64,000 nt of DNA from contig NW_019173960.1 of NCBI RefSeq assembly GCF_001642475.1, positions 186,001 to 250,000 on the forward strand, in the 5' to 3' direction. Shown piece after piece: positions 28,599 to 40,677 of this stretch. Below the pieces are notes generated by a model that ran no database searches, was not told the origin of the DNA, and saw only the letters and a program-made list of their open reading frames with translations. Position numbers and translations under genes: made by a program. This DNA comes from Fonsecaea monophora. Lineage: Eukaryota > Ascomycota > Eurotiomycetes > Chaetothyriales > Herpotrichiellaceae. How positions within the stretch are numbered: position 1 is the stretch's first letter; each line of letters begins with the position of its first letter.

Positions 28599-31500
28599 TC
28601 AAGGACTGACGTGTCTCGACAAGAATGGCTGTTCAACATCGACATAGCTCGTCTCGCCAACCGCGGTCTTGACCCGCCAGACAAGGTCATCCACGGCACT
28701 CAGCAGCTGGAGGAACGCACTCAGCACAACGCAATACTTGCGAAACCCTTCGTCCTTGATGGCGTCAATGCTCAGCGTTAGTTGGCCAGCTTTGTCTCTC
28801 GCAAATGCTTCGCTGAGTCCAGCAGAACGCGCTATCAATGGCACAGGCAACACCGCCGGAAGTGGAGAACCTGTCTCCAGCGACTGCTCGACCAGTGTTA
28901 GCACGGCCATCAAGTCGCCAATGAGGCTCTCGTCCAGGGCGCCTGTCACCTTTGCGAACCTTTCCTTGTAATCTTGCCGAAGTTGGTTCGAGAACAGGAT
29001 CAATTGACTCAAGCTTTGGTTGATGTCCATACAAAGATTCGCGACATGAGATAGCGTCTCTGCGTCAAAGTTCGAGCTTGAGAACTCAAACCTCAACAAC
29101 GCAAGCGGTCCAGCAATTCCTCCCAGGGTTTCTACACTGGCGAGAATCTGTTTCTCAGAGGTCTCCTCCAGGTCTGAATGCTTGTGCGTCCACGACATGA
29201 CATACAGCGCGTACAAGTCCTTGCTGTCCCGAATGGTGCTCGCAAGAACACGTCGACAATGTCTTGACGCGGATGGTGGTCGCGGGATGAAGATGACAAT
29301 GGCCGATGCTGTAAAGCCAATCATCACAAGCAACACTCTCCGCCAAAAAACAGTGTAGCCGACACCGGGGTTGCCGTACGAGGGAATATGCGTGTCGACC
29401 CAGCTGTATGCCACAACAAGGTATAGCGTCGAGGCCATCAGCAAAACACCCTGCAGGAATGCTGGCGGAGCAAAGAGTCGTCCCCACATCAGCATGACAA
29501 CTGCCAATGCCATGATCGCAGCCATGCCATAGGGGTTTCCGGGTCCGTTTCCAGCTCCGATATACCAGCATACCATGCCCAAGATACCTCCAACAACCGT
29601 CCCGAGAGTTCTGAGGACGAAACCATACACAAACTCCGCCGTGTATGTCATGAGGCCAGTCTGGGCCATAATCAGAGCCCACATGCCCTTTTCGCGATAG
29701 TAGAAGCCAGCACTTGAGGTCAGAACAGCCGGAAGTGCAAGTGCAATTGTCAAAACCAGCGCACGCAAAGCGTACAGGCCTTCGGTGTTCCCCAGCCAGC
29801 GTGACACTGCCAGCAAAATCTTCCCGGGAGTACTTCGTTTCGTGCCACCACGGAAGCGAAGTTTGTCAAGTTGCGCCTGTGCCCCTGTCTCCTTCTCTTC
29901 CTCATTCTTCTTTTTCTTCTTCGTTGAGGAGTTGGTTTTGCTCCTTGTCAGAGCTTTCTCAAGCTCTAAATCATTGTTGTCGCTTGACATTGCAATGACA
30001 CCGGGGGCAGCGTCCCTCCCAAGTCCCCACGAGAGCAGATCTCGTAGACCCTTTGGCAGCCATATCTTCGTCTTCGTTCGCTCTTGCTCAAGCCGAATGA
30101 CCCGCGTAAGCATAGCATCCAAGGCAGAAGCTACACTAAGAATTCGTTCTTCGAATATGAACCCGAGCGCCAGACCGTGAACTGGAGCACCAGCGTTTCC
30201 CGGTGTTTTCAGTACACCGTGCTCGTCGAATAGATGATTGTGCGGCTCAAGTAAAAGCTCTGAAATTAGTGTCTGAAACCGCTGCTGGTCTTCCTTGAGC
30301 CTCTTGAGCACCTGTTCGTGCTCTAGTCGAAGCATGTCGCACTCATCAACACCAGGCTTTTTGACCCATCGTCTGCTGTTCACAGTCTGCAGCGCTCCCA
30401 AGATAGCGTCTACCGCATCACCACACGTATCCAGCAGTGACCCGCTCGATGCGAACAAAACTCCCATACTCTTATTCAGCAAGTCTTCAGTGTCCGGATG
30501 TTGGAAGCGGTCTCTCAGACTCAGAACCCGCAAAAGATGGTGGTGGCCGATCTCAGGCATTTCAGTCTCGGTAGTTCCTCCGTGTATGGCCTTGCTCAAT
30601 ACGTTGAGCTTCTCATATTTAGTCCGCGACTTCACCCGGAAGATTTGGAGTTCCAATAGTCCTGTACACATAATGACCACCTGGCGAAGTGGTTCGTGCA
30701 GGCTCTTTACATCCTCAGTGCTCCATCGTCCAGTCGACAGATCAAGAGCGAGAAAACCCAGGTTGGCTTCGACTTCCTTGTAAGCGGCAATCGTGGTCGC
30801 CTTGGTTTTTTGCAGCTGCGCCAGATTGACCGTCGCATCTGAATATCTGAAGGCTAGCTTACAAGCACTGAAAACCCCTTTCATTGGAGCGAGGGCACCC
30901 TGCATAGTGTCGAGGACGATATGCGAGGTACTCCGTGGGAACAGGAGAATATTGCATGCCATGCCAATGCCAATTGCTGCGGCTGCCGGTTTGATCAGGA
31001 CAGAAGGGATTGTACCAGTAAAGGTCGGGATCAAGGGGCCAATGGTAAGAAAGATATCCGAGATGATAATTGCAAACATCTGGAACAGTGCGAGCTTCGG
31101 TGCGCGAACGCGTAGGCGTGCAACCAAGTAGACAAAGAGACCGACCATGCAGAAGTATGTGACGGTAACCCTTGTATCAAGCATAAAGCCTTCAAAAATT
31201 AAAACCTGCGTATACATCGATTGTCCTGTCGCCTGCTGCGTATTCGTTTGCTGCCGAGTGGCTTCAGACGCAAGTTGCGCAAGTCTCGCATTCGTCTCAG
31301 CCGCCGGTCGAGCCGCCAGTGCAGCCTTCATCGAGATCACGCCCCACGCCCATCCTGCGGCCATGCCGACGATCATGGTCAAGCCGCCCAAGACTTGAAT
31401 GAAGACGACGCCATTGCAGGGCAAAATGAAGAGTACGATGCATCCGAAGAAAGTGGCCTGGCCAAATGCAACGAGTGTCGGATTGATGAGCAGGAACAGT

Positions 31501-31748
31501 GTTGCGATCCAGACTGCGACAGAGCACTTGAAAAGCGTCTTCAGATCCTTGACGTTGAAGTGGTCGAGCCATTCAGGCAGACCTTTCTTCTTCGGCTTCT
31601 CATCGCCATCATGGATGAAATATGGCGAGTCGGCAAGTTCAGCTGAGATGCGTGAGTTTCCAGTGCTCTTCTCCCATTGTATCGCTTCTTCGCGCTTCGG
31701 CCTTGTCTCTGTCGCCTCTGCCGCAGAAGACACAGTATTGTCGCTCAT
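28599..31748 (-). CDS. Large FUSC/BRE4-like membrane protein (DUF2421 type)
   Basis: Single exon, 1049 residues, from the ATG at 31748. The duplicated design is that of fusaric-acid-resistance/aromatic-acid-exporter-like proteins and yeast Bre4. A first hydrophobic block (about residues 70-290) includes LFKCSVAVWIATLFLLINP and FFGCIVLFILPCNGVVFIQV. A long cytoplasmic segment has a Lys-rich stretch (TKKKKKNEEEKE). A second hydrophobic block (about residues 655-835) contains GMWALIMAQTGLMTYTAEF. A helical C-terminal domain closes the protein. Likely a plasma- or endomembrane transporter or trafficking factor; substrate unknown. The lack of introns in a gene this long is common for this family. 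Confidence 0.9.
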   Translation of the reverse strand: MSDNTVSSAAEATETRPKREEAIQWEKSTGNSRISAELADSPYFIHDGDEKPKKKGLPEWLDHFNVKDLKTLFKCSVAVWIATLFLLINPTLVAFGQATFFGCIVLFILPCNGVVFIQVLGGLTMIVGMAAGWAWGVISMKAALAARPAAETNARLAQLASEATRQQTNTQQATGQSMYTQVLIFEGFMLDTRVTVTYFCMVGLFVYLVARLRVRAPKLALFQMFAIIISDIFLTIGPLIPTFTGTIPSVLIKPAAAAIGIGMACNILLFPRSTSHIVLDTMQGALAPMKGVFSACKLAFRYSDATVNLAQLQKTKATTIAAYKEVEANLGFLALDLSTGRWSTEDVKSLHEPLRQVVIMCTGLLELQIFRVKSRTKYEKLNVLSKAIHGGTTETEMPEIGHHHLLRVLSLRDRFQHPDTEDLLNKSMGVLFASSGSLLDTCGDAVDAILGALQTVNSRRWVKKPGVDECDMLRLEHEQVLKRLKEDQQRFQTLISELLLEPHNHLFDEHGVLKTPGNAGAPVHGLALGFIFEERILSVASALDAMLTRVIRLEQERTKTKIWLPKGLRDLLSWGLGRDAAPGVIAMSSDNNDLELEKALTRSKTNSSTKKKKKNEEEKETGAQAQLDKLRFRGGTKRSTPGKILLAVSRWLGNTEGLYALRALVLTIALALPAVLTSSAGFYYREKGMWALIMAQTGLMTYTAEFVYGFVLRTLGTVVGGILGMVCWYIGAGNGPGNPYGMAAIMALAVVMLMWGRLFAPPAFLQGVLLMASTLYLVVAYSWVDTHIPSYGNPGVGYTVFWRRVLLVMIGFTASAIVIFIPRPPSASRHCRRVLASTIRDSKDLYALYVMSWTHKHSDLEETSEKQILASVETLGGIAGPLALLRFEFSSSNFDAETLSHVANLCMDINQSLSQLILFSNQLRQDYKERFAKVTGALDESLIGDLMAVLTLVEQSLETGSPLPAVLPVPLIARSAGLSEAFARDKAGQLTLSIDAIKDEGFRKYCVVLSAFLQLLSAVDDLVWRVKTAVGETSYVDVEQPFLSRHVSP

Positions 31749-32427
31749 GCTCCCTTTATTCTCCCCAACTCATACTCTTGTACGCACAAAAAAAGACGCG
31801 CGAGAAAGGTAGACAAGGATCGAACCGACAGGGATGTCGGCTATTCAAAACAAACAACATGGACGAGGTGCGTCACTGACGGGCTCGGATGTCGACCAAA
31901 ATATTGTGGTGAAGCATAAAATTGTACATGCAACATAATTGGATGAAAGTGGACATTGACTTTGATCGACCACAATGCCACGTTCGATGCGGCTGAAATC
32001 TGTCGCTACAAATACTGGTAGAGCTCGACGACTTACGGATGAAACCAATTACAACAAGACTTGGTGGCAACCATGGCTCGTCATTTTGGCAATGAAACAT
32101 AAACAACCGAAAATTTTTTGATGCTGCATAATCTCATAAACCTCCTTCCCACCAGGTTCACAACGCCTGCGACATCACCACGAAGCAGGCACAATAATAC
32201 CTTTGGATCTAGCGAGCTTTGAGCTGATGTACATAAGAACACTTCCCGGGAGAACGCATTCCTCAGCATTCAATCGTCCCGATGACAATGTCGTGAGGTT
32301 CCCAGCCGTTTGCCTCGAAATAGCTTCATCGGTGCCTAAACCCATGCGGACCGATGCCAAAATCCAGGAAGGACATTTTCGAGCATCTCACCTAGCCGAG
32401 GAGTCGAGTCTGTCTGCCCAAATGATT
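31749..32427. other. Intergenic: FUSC-like promoter, calnexin 3' flank
   Basis: About 0.7 kb. Frames here are short and unrecognised. The part next to 31748 is the promoter and leader of the FUSC-like gene. Confidence 0.5.
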
Positions 32428-34299
32428 CTACTCCGAGTTACCGCTCGATCGAGTAACTCTCTTGCTGGCTTCGTTCTTGGTCGCCTCGGCACCACTGGCT
32501 GCAGCATCCTGCACCTTCTCTTTGACCTCGGTGGCAGTATCCTTGGCCTTCTGTGCTGCCTTCTTCACGTCCTCCTTGCTAGGAACGGGGGGCGATCCAC
32601 CCATGCTTGAGAGACCAACAATGATGGCGATGAGTAGCGCGAAAGCGCCACCGATACCGCCGGCGACGTCGGGCATGAACTTGATGGCCTCAACCGGGTC
32701 TTTCTTGGCCAGGGTAATGAAAAGGTCAAGCTTCTCTTTGATGAAAGTGACCGGGTCGTCCATGAATTTGAGATCTGAGGGCGACTTGGGAATGTCTTCA
32801 GGTTTGGGTCTGCTCTTTGCATCCTCGGCTTCTTCGATGGGTCGCTTGACATCGTAAGTTTCGGCGCGGAAGGCGTTGGCGTCTTCGATGGAGTGACCAA
32901 TGTAAATGTTGTCAAAGGTAATGTCGGACTGCATGGTCCAGATTTCAAAGCCGATCTGCAAGCGAGGGTTAACTACCACTTCATAAGGAACATGGCCAAG
33001 CACTTACTGCTCCAATGGGTTCGAAGTTGGAAGGAGTCTTGTCCTCGAAGTAATCGGGGTTAGGGATCTTGCGTGGTGCCCAGGGTCCCTTGTAGGCAGG
33101 GTTTTCGATGAATGGTGCAGTCCACTTGCCCTTGTAGAGAGGATTCTTCTTCATCGGAGGTTCCCATTTGCCACACCCAGACACTTCATCGCACTTGGGA
33201 TTGGGGACCTGAGGAGGAATCCAGTCACCATCTTCTTCGTCGTCCCAGTCTTCGGGCTTCTCAGCTTCTGGGTCAGGAATTGTCGCAGGCTCATCCTCTA
33301 GCCAATCTTCGGGCTTCTCAGCCTCCTCATCAACCACCTCGTAAGGTTGATCCTCATCCCAATCCTCGGGTTTGACAGCTTCGGGGTCGGGGATTCGAGC
33401 TTGCTCCACCCAGTCATCGGGTTTTTTGTCCTTTGGATCGTCAATTTCTTTGGGAGGGTTGACCGCAGGAGAGAAGTCCTCTAGGAGACTTCCATTCTTG
33501 GCGGACGTATTGTCGATCAACATTTCAAAAGTATTGTCTGGCTTGACGATGAGGGTATAGAGTGTGGTCAGCTTGCCAGTTTTGGCTTGTGGGGGGCTCT
33601 TGAGGTGTTTCTCCTCGTATTCGCCAGTCTTTGGGTTCTTGTGCTGGAAGATGAAATGGACCTGGAATAGCCGTCAGAGTCATATGTCGAGAGACTGGAT
33701 GCCAAACTCACCTTGTTAGTAGCTCCGCACTTGTCAGGACCAAACATGATCACGTAGGGAGAGGCGTTGGAGAATTCCTCTGCGTGCAGTTCCTTGTTCT
33801 CACGGAGCAACTTCATATATGCACCACCACACTCGAGGCCATTCTGAAGCTTGACCTCGTACTGGACGACAAGGGTCTTGCCCTTGTTGTTGATGACAGA
33901 AGGGAACTTGGCTGAAATGGCATGGTGCGCGGCTGCGTTCTTCACAACCAAGCCTTTGTCGCCAACGATGCCCGGAAGGACAGTCGGTTCTTCGACCGCC
34001 CATTCACCGACATACGCCCAGTCTTCATCACTCTTGGAATCTTGCTTTTTGGCATGTGAAGGGGTCCATCTCGTGTCCCAATCGTCGGTGAACTGTTCTA
34101 GAAAGGGTGCTTTAAGGCTGGTGGGCTAGTCACAGGTTAGCGGAAAGGAAATGGGCATTGGCAGATAATGCCAACTCACAGTGAAAGTGGGCCGCTCAAC
34201 AGCACTCGTTGATGTCTCTGACTCCTCTTGGGCGAATGCCGTACCAGCAAGGAGAGCTGATGCATAGAGGGCCGGGGTGATTGCTGCGTTGAACCGCAT
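32428..34299 (-). CDS. Calnexin (ER lectin chaperone)
   Basis: ER membrane chaperone binding monoglucosylated glycoproteins. Exons (complement) 34299-34180, 34125-33712, 33661-33008, 32955-32428, 571 residues. It begins with a signal peptide (MRFNAAITPALYASALLAGT, cut near AFAQ). The lectin domain has GLECGGAYMKLL and MFGPDKCGATNK. The proline-rich P-arm carries the tandem KPEDWD-type repeats and the GKWEPP / GKWTAP / GPWAPR-type repeats. A transmembrane helix (GGIGGAFALLIAIIVGLSSM) is followed by a Lys/Glu/Ala-rich cytosolic tail. No KKXX is seen at the terminus (RSSGNSE), as in many fungal calnexins. Shares a 372-bp divergent promoter with Mde1. Confidence 0.96.
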
Positions 34300-34671
34300 G
34301 CTGGGCCACAAACACTGAGGCAGGGCAACAGTCAATTGACAGGGAGCACAAGATGCAAACCAGATAGAGAAGAGAATGGAGGAAGGAAAAGTTGTAAAGA
34401 AAAGGTCCCACTCCCAGTCGTGGTTATATTTCAATTCTCTTTGAAGGATCAAAGCAAGGTGTCCTTTACGGGACGGACTCCACCAGGGGGGAATTTCAAA
34501 TGCCACTTAGATCGGTGAAGCTCCAGCACACAACAATTAACCGCGAAAGGCGGGGGATCACGTGTTAGCACGCGTTGGCCCTATTGAAATTTCACTCAGT
34601 TTCTTTTCTATTCTTCTCCTGTTTCCCACTTTAAGACAACCCCTGCAAGTCCCTGTACCACTATCTCAATA
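34300..34671. other. Divergent promoter, calnexin / Mde1
   Basis: 372 bp between two divergent start codons. No clear TATA box and no further gene. Confidence 0.5.
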
Positions 34672-35495
34672 ATGGGGGACCATAGCAACGACCACCTGGT
34701 CCAATCTGACGATCCGGACCACCCGGCGAATCTGATTCCGCGGCTCTGTAAACAATTCTATTCCCTTGGTAGGTTGTAGACGGGGAGCGGTCTGCTTAGG
34801 CCGCTGAAACTGACTCCCTCTCAAGGATGGGTCACTGGAACTGGAGGCGGCACAAGCATTCGCAAGGATGACCACGTCTACATTGCTCCGTCTGGCGTAC
34901 AAAAGGAGCTCATGAGACCGGAGAATATCTTTGTCCTTTCGTATCCGACTCCCAAATACCCTCCGTCTGCACGACAGTACATTCGGAAGCCTCTGGACCT
35001 GAAGCCATCGGCATGTACCCCGTTGTTTCTGGCAGCATTTGAGCGTGGTGCCGGTTGCTGTATTCATACGCATTCCCAATGGGCTGTTTTGATCACCCTG
35101 CTCGTCGAAAAGTCTCATGGCAAAGAAGCTTGCTTCGAAATCAGCGACATCGAGCAGATCAAGGGTATTCCTAAAGGCCCGAAAAAGGGTATGCTTGGTT
35201 TCCATGACACCTTGCGGATTCCGATCATCGAAAATACTCCTTTCGAGGAGGATTTGACTGGGAGTCTGGAGCAAGCCATGGAGCAATATCCGGACACGTG
35301 CGCCGTTCTAGTAAGACGGCATGGAATGTGAGTACCATGAATGAACGGGGAACAACAAATCACTGATCTCCATCCAGATACGTTTGGGGCGACACTGTTG
35401 CTAAAGCCAAGACCCAATGCGAAAGTCTGGATTATCTGTTTCAGCTGGCGGTGGAAATGCACAAACTTGGGTTGACATGGACGCAGAGCGGCTGA
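34672..35495 (+). CDS. MDE1: Methylthioribulose-1-phosphate dehydratase
   Basis: Class II aldolase-fold, zinc-dependent dehydratase of the methionine salvage pathway, converting 5-methylthioribulose-1-phosphate to the diketo phosphate in the cytosol. Exons 34672-34768, 34826-35327, 35378-35495, 238 residues, every junction in frame. Motifs: GWVTGTGGGTSIR (phosphate loop, rebuilt across intron 1), YIAPSGVQKE, the zinc ligands in IHTHSQWAV, and a third His in RRHGIYVWG (across intron 2). Length matches Mde1. Divergent from calnexin. Confidence 0.94.
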
Positions 35496-35846
35496 ACTTC
35501 TAAAGTGCTGTGGATAACGATCTCAGCTCCATTTATCAAGATAGACTTTATGGCAATAGAACTCCAGTGGTGTCCACAATCAAGCACATGATGAATAATA
35601 GCACCATACGTCTACATTTGTACCAGGCAAAATGAGAGCGTCGAAGTTCCCATCTCTTACTTTAGTTATGCTGTATGGAAATATTAATATTTGCCTATTT
35701 TATCTCTAAGGTCTCTTCTCCAAATTGTCCATCCTTCTCCAAGATACCACTTCAGATCTTAAATAACCGCACACTCTGCGGGATATCAGCCATTTCAACA
35801 CCATAAATCCGAAATCGGGAACGGGCCCAGCAAAACTCTCGAGGCC
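35496..35846. other. Intergenic
   Basis: 351 bp, AT-rich around 35680-35710; nothing beyond 3'-flank and promoter sequence is visible. Confidence 0.5.
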
Positions 35847-36254
35847 ATGTCTACGGCGGCGTCGGTATCATCCGAGTCGCAAAGGCCATCAGCATCAGCG
35901 GCACAACGCACGCAGGAGGCCAAAGATGCATTCACCGCTTCGCTGACCGCCGTTGGAGCCAGTATTGATGCCGAGCTGCATGCCCGGGCGAAGAACATAC
36001 ATGCCAATGCAAAGGCTCTAACAAAACAGGAGGACGAAGTGCGGAAGGCGACAAAGGGCTTGTCCAAAGAGAACGATTCTTTGCAGAAGCTACTCGACAA
36101 AACCAAGAAAGAGGTGCAGAGTTTGGGTGATTTGGACGACATCATGGCGAACCTGGACGCAGATATAGCCATGATTGAGGAAACCCTCAGGCTGGTGGAA
36201 GAGGACGAAGACGAACAGGTCCCGAAGAGCAACATCTCGGAAAGCGGCAAATAA
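35847..36254 (+). CDS. Small coiled-coil protein, possibly a BLOC-1-type subunit
   Basis: Single exon, 135 residues. A Ser/Ala-rich start (MSTAASVSSESQRPSASAAQ) is followed by continuous heptad-like helix (about residues 25-120: FTASLTAVGASIDAELHARA, then KNIHANAKALTKQEDEVRKA) and an acidic end. Size and pattern resemble small fungal BLOC-1 / endosomal coiled-coil subunits, but no diagnostic motif is present. DASH or other complex subunits would look similar. Coding status is well supported by the clean ATG and composition; identity is a guess. Confidence 0.72.
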   Translation: MSTAASVSSESQRPSASAAQRTQEAKDAFTASLTAVGASIDAELHARAKNIHANAKALTKQEDEVRKATKGLSKENDSLQKLLDKTKKEVQSLGDLDDIMANLDADIAMIEETLRLVEEDEDEQVPKSNISESGK

Positions 36255-36836
36255 ACATGACCGCGCCAATCCTTATGTTGTGCTTGAAGCTGCCTTCACC
36301 ATTTGCCCAATGATCTAGAGACAAGCGGCCAACATTAATGTTCCATTTTTTCTACGAATTATATGGCAGACAGGCTGGTGCGCAGAGCAACTAGGGCTCT
36401 ACTCGACTTCTTGGGACAGGGCAACAGAATCAATGATCTTGAAGGGCAGGGTATCCCCACATCCCAATCTGGGGTATAGCAATAGGACAAGACGACTTAA
36501 TATCAGCGGTCAGGTGAACGATGCACAACGGCAACGATTATATAGATGCCTCAATCCCTACCTTGTGTCTTATCAACTCGTAAGAGATGCGTTGAACTGG
36601 TAGAAACCAATAGCCTTTCCACAGCTTTGCCATTGTAGCCTTGCGAGGCTGAGCTAATGACGTAGTTGCCTGGAACCATCGCGGCCGCCAATCGGAGGCT
36701 TCCTTTCTCCGCGCAAGCACCAAGTCCTCGGTACGTAGAACTACTTACCCTGGCTGATTGCGGTCCTGCTCTTTCGCAACCCCTTCGTTCATCTGCCAGG
36801 ACAGTGTCCTGGGCCGGGCGCGAGAACCGCTTCCCC
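36255..36836. other. Intergenic: VPS39 promoter
   Basis: About 0.6 kb. The VPS39 frame is open back to 36666, but only through a TTG and without homology, so this stretch is taken as promoter and leader. Confidence 0.5.
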
Positions 36837-39800
36837 ATGCTCTCGGCATTCACCGCTCAGCCCATTGTCGAGCTGAAGCAGCGTGACAAGTCGAAGATCG
36901 AGTCCATCCTTTCTCACAGCGACCAACTGCTTGTCGGCCTTAACACGGGTGCCCTCCGCATTTACAGAGTCAAGAGTCCTCCATCGCGTTCCACTGAATC
37001 TGACGAAGGCCATGAAGACCACGAGGCCACGACCGACGAACCACCTGCGATAGCCAAACCTTCCGAACTACTTCGAGAGTACGAGAAGTTCTCAAGATAC
37101 AAGATCGAACAGCTTGCTGTTTTCCGCGAAGCGAACATCCTGATATCTCTAAGCAATGGTCTTGTCTCTATCCATGACCTAGGCACCTATGAACTCAGTG
37201 AACAACTTAGCAAGACTAAAGGAGCTAGCACCTTTGCTGCCACAAGCAACATCGTCAAGGACTCCTCAACTGGTGTGCCTACCCTTGTCAGCAGGTTAGC
37301 GGTTGCGGTAAAGAGAAGGCTACTCATCTGGACCTGGCATGATGGAGAGCTCGAGTCTGATGCTGCTGAAGTCACGCTGTCGCACAGCATCAAGTGTTTG
37401 AGCTGGGCAACGGGCACAAAGATTATTGCTGGGCTGAGTGCAAACTATGTCCTTGTTGATGTCGAGTCTCACCAGGTCAAGGACATTATCGGCCCTGGCA
37501 GTATTGGTGGCACCCCTGGCCAAGAGAGCAGCAGACTGGGTGGCACAATGAGCTATATTGGTATGGGTTCAATGGTCCCCGTACCGCTCGCAACTGGACT
37601 AGGAGATGACGAGATGCTACTGGCCAAGGATGTCAACACCCTCTTCATCGACCGCAACGGAGACCCCATTACTCGACGTCAGGTTCCATGGCGCTTGGCT
37701 CCTCATGCGATCGGATATTCATATCCTTACCTCCTCGCTTTACAAGAAGCTTCAAAAGGTGTCCTGGAAGTCCGGAACCCTAAAACGCTCACTTTACTTC
37801 AGTCGATTGATCTTCCTGGCGCGGTATTACTCCAGGTTCCAAACCCGAACATCAGTCTTGCCCATCAAGGGAAGGGATTCCTGGTTGCCAGTGAACGCGT
37901 CATCTGGAGAATGCAAGGGCTAAATTACGATGCCCAGATTGATGCTTTGGTCGAAGGCGGTCAATTAGATGAGGCAATCAGTTTGTTGGAGATGATAGAA
38001 GAGACTCTGATCAAGAACAAAGCTGGACGCTTGCGTGACATCAAGATACAGAAGGCTCGCCGCCTTTTCGACGAAAAGAAATTCAGAGACGCGCTTGACC
38101 TGTTCGGCGAGGTCTCTGCGCCCCCTGAGCTTGTCATAAAGCTGTATCCCGCAGTCATTGCAGGTGACCTTGCGAATGAAGAAGTGAGTAGTGTCGAGGG
38201 AAATGAAGCGGAGGCAAACACCCAAGACAACTCCCAGAAATTGCCGCTGAAGACAGACGTCGCCCCAAGTTCTGCGAGAAGGACAAAGACCATATCCTCA
38301 GAGGTCGATGCGGCCAGCATACAGAGCGTGAAGACTGCAGACCGCACAGGGGGAGAGAGCCTTTCGGAGAAAGAACTCAAAAGCGCTGCCCGAGAACTCC
38401 AGGCATTCCTCGCCGACGTCCGTCGCCGCCTGCAACGATTCTTCAACCCGGACCAGACGGTACGCAATCTGTCTGAAGTCCAAATGGCAGCCCAATCCGA
38501 GGACATCCGTCAGGTCACAGAGCATCTTCTTGGGATAGCCACGCTGGATGATGTGGATCTTGCAGACAAGCTGCTGGATGTGGCCAAACTCGTTGACACC
38601 ACCCTTTTCCGCGCGCATATGTATGCTACGCCTTCACTTGCAGGATCACTTTTCCGCATTCCTAACTTCTGTGATCCTGAGGTTGTTATGGCGAAGCTAG
38701 AAGAGACAGAACGGTACAATGATCTGATCGAGTTTCTATACGGAAAGAGACTGCACCGGCAGGCGTTGGAAAGATTGCGAAAGTTCGGACAGGCGGAAAA
38801 GACTGAAGACATCGATCCCCTGCTCCATGGACCTGCGAGGACGGTCTCATACCTTCAGAATATGGGCCCAGACCTGATTGATATGATTCTAGAGTTTGCC
38901 AGGTGGCCACTCGAGGTGGACCCAGCAATGGCCATGGAGATCTTCTTGGGCGACACAGAAAACGCAGAGTCACTTCCGCGGGACAAAGTCCTCGCATTCC
39001 TCGAGTCAGTCAACATAGATTTGGCGTTGCAGTATCTCGAACATGTGGTTGACGAATGGGACGATTTGACGCCTGAACTGCATCAGCGGCTGGCTGCGCT
39101 CTATTTAGAACGCTTAAAGGATCCGGGAGCAACAAACCAAGACGACCTGCTCGATAAATTCCTAACACTCCTGAGGACGTCTGATCAGTATTCTCCCGCA
39201 AAAACCCTGGGATTACTGCCTCGGGATGATGCAATGTTCTATGAGGCTCGAGCCATCGTCTTCAGCAAGATGGGCAACCACAAGCAAGCTCTGGAAATCT
39301 ATGTCTTCAAGCTGCATGATCCCGGCAAAGCGGAGGAATATTGCAATCAAACGCATCTGGAGGCGACCAGCAAATACTCCGGCAAGTCGGTGCCTAAGCG
39401 AAAAGCGTCTACCACCGATCCAGTTGATGAGGAGCCTTCCATCTATCATATTCTCCTAAACCTCTACCTAAACCCACCGAAAGGTGAGCAGGCGCTGTTC
39501 GGGCCAGCCCTTGGGTTGATGGCTCGCCATGGACCGCGGTTGCCGGCAAGTTCGACGTTGGAGCTGATCCCCGAAGATTTGCTGGTGAAGGAACTAGAGT
39601 TCTACTTCCGTGGTAGAATACGAAATGCCAATACTATCATGAACGAGTCGATGATAGTCTCGGGCCTGAGGAAAGTGGACGCTGTTCGAGTTCAAGCCGC
39701 TTTGCTGCTGGGAGACGGTGTCCAGTCCGGCGGTCGAGGGAGAAAAGTGAGGATCGACGAAGATCGAGTGTGTGGCGTCTGTTATAAGCGACTTGGTGGC

Positions 39801-39942
39801 AGTGTGATCAGTGTATTTCCTGAGTGAGTTTGTCCCTCTTTCCCGTCAAGGCCTGTGCACTGACAGTTGAGACAGCAATTCCGTCGTGCACCTCGGGTGT
39901 GCAGTACGCAAGCAAAGCGAGATTGCTGCTAGAGCGGTCTGA
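36837..39942 (+). CDS. VPS39: Vps39/Vam6, HOPS tethering subunit
   Basis: Cytosolic HOPS subunit that binds Rab7/Ypt7 and drives vacuole fusion. Exons 36837-39823 and 39876-39942, 1017 residues. The first ATG with family-like sequence is 36837 (MLSAFTAQPIVELKQRDKSK). An N-terminal CNH/beta-propeller (about residues 1-330) is followed by clathrin-heavy-chain-type helical repeats. The Vps39 zinc-binding end has CGVCYKRLGGSVISVFP continuing across the intron to DNSVVHLGCAVRK. Full length for the family. Confidence 0.94.
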
Positions 39943-39997
39943 AGCATAATGTCCATAACCATAACGACTCTCTGATACCACCGAGTGACTTCTGTTA

Positions 39998-40327
39998 TTA
40001 TATCTCGTCCTGCTCATTCTCTTCGCCGTAGTTCTCTTCCTCTAATTCATCCTTCGACTTCTGCTTCAATGTGCTATCCTCGCTGTGTTGTCCGGTTTGT
40101 TTCTTGTCTTCCTCCATTTTCTCAGTTAAGAATTTGTTGATATCCTCCTGTAGCTTCTTGCTTGAAGCCCGTAGCTCGGAGACATACTTTGTTTTGGCTT
40201 CCGCGCTGAGTGATCCGTCGTCCTGGGTTTGTGGTGCCGTGATTGTGTACTGGAAATGCTTCGATTCGGAAGGTGAATTATAGGACGCAGTGAGTGCCGT
40301 TGGAGAATGATCTGAGGGGTTCGACAT
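39998..40327 (-). CDS. GON7: Gon7-like subunit of the EKC/KEOPS complex
   Basis: 109 residues, single exon, from the ATG at 40327. Fungal Gon7 stabilises the KEOPS complex that makes the t6A modification of tRNA. The family core is visible: YNSPSESKHFQYTI, then SAEAKTKYVSELRASSKKLQ and EDINKFLTEKMEEDKK, with a disordered acidic tail. Identification rests on this pattern and on size. It shares a divergent promoter with HbrB. Confidence 0.82.
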   Translation of the reverse strand: MSNPSDHSPTALTASYNSPSESKHFQYTITAPQTQDDGSLSAEAKTKYVSELRASSKKLQEDINKFLTEKMEEDKKQTGQHSEDSTLKQKSKDELEEENYGEENEQDEI

Positions 40328-40677
40328 GACTCAGAAGCGCTGTTCGACGAGCAGTTCTTGAAGATTGAGCGGATGTAGCACTCTACATTGTAGAGAAAAG
40401 TGAGTGCGGGTCGGAAACAGCGGGGGTTAGAGGGACTCCAACTGCCACGCCGACGTCAACACATACCATCTCACCTGCGCAACCCTCAACTCACGCGTTC
40501 TGCTCCTATGGACAAGCTCAACCTATCACCCCCAGCGTGTAAGGCGAGAGAGAGATGTCTGTGAAGGCTTGTTTGTCGTGTAGCGCCTCCAACACAGTTG
40601 ATCCGGTGACCTTTCATCCCATGCCACCCTCTCCGGATCCCTGAAGCGACCGGCCTTTCTACTTTGTCTATTCGACC
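40328..40677. other. Divergent promoter, GON7 / HbrB
   Basis: 350 bp between two divergent start codons; no TATA box or other feature recognised. Confidence 0.5.
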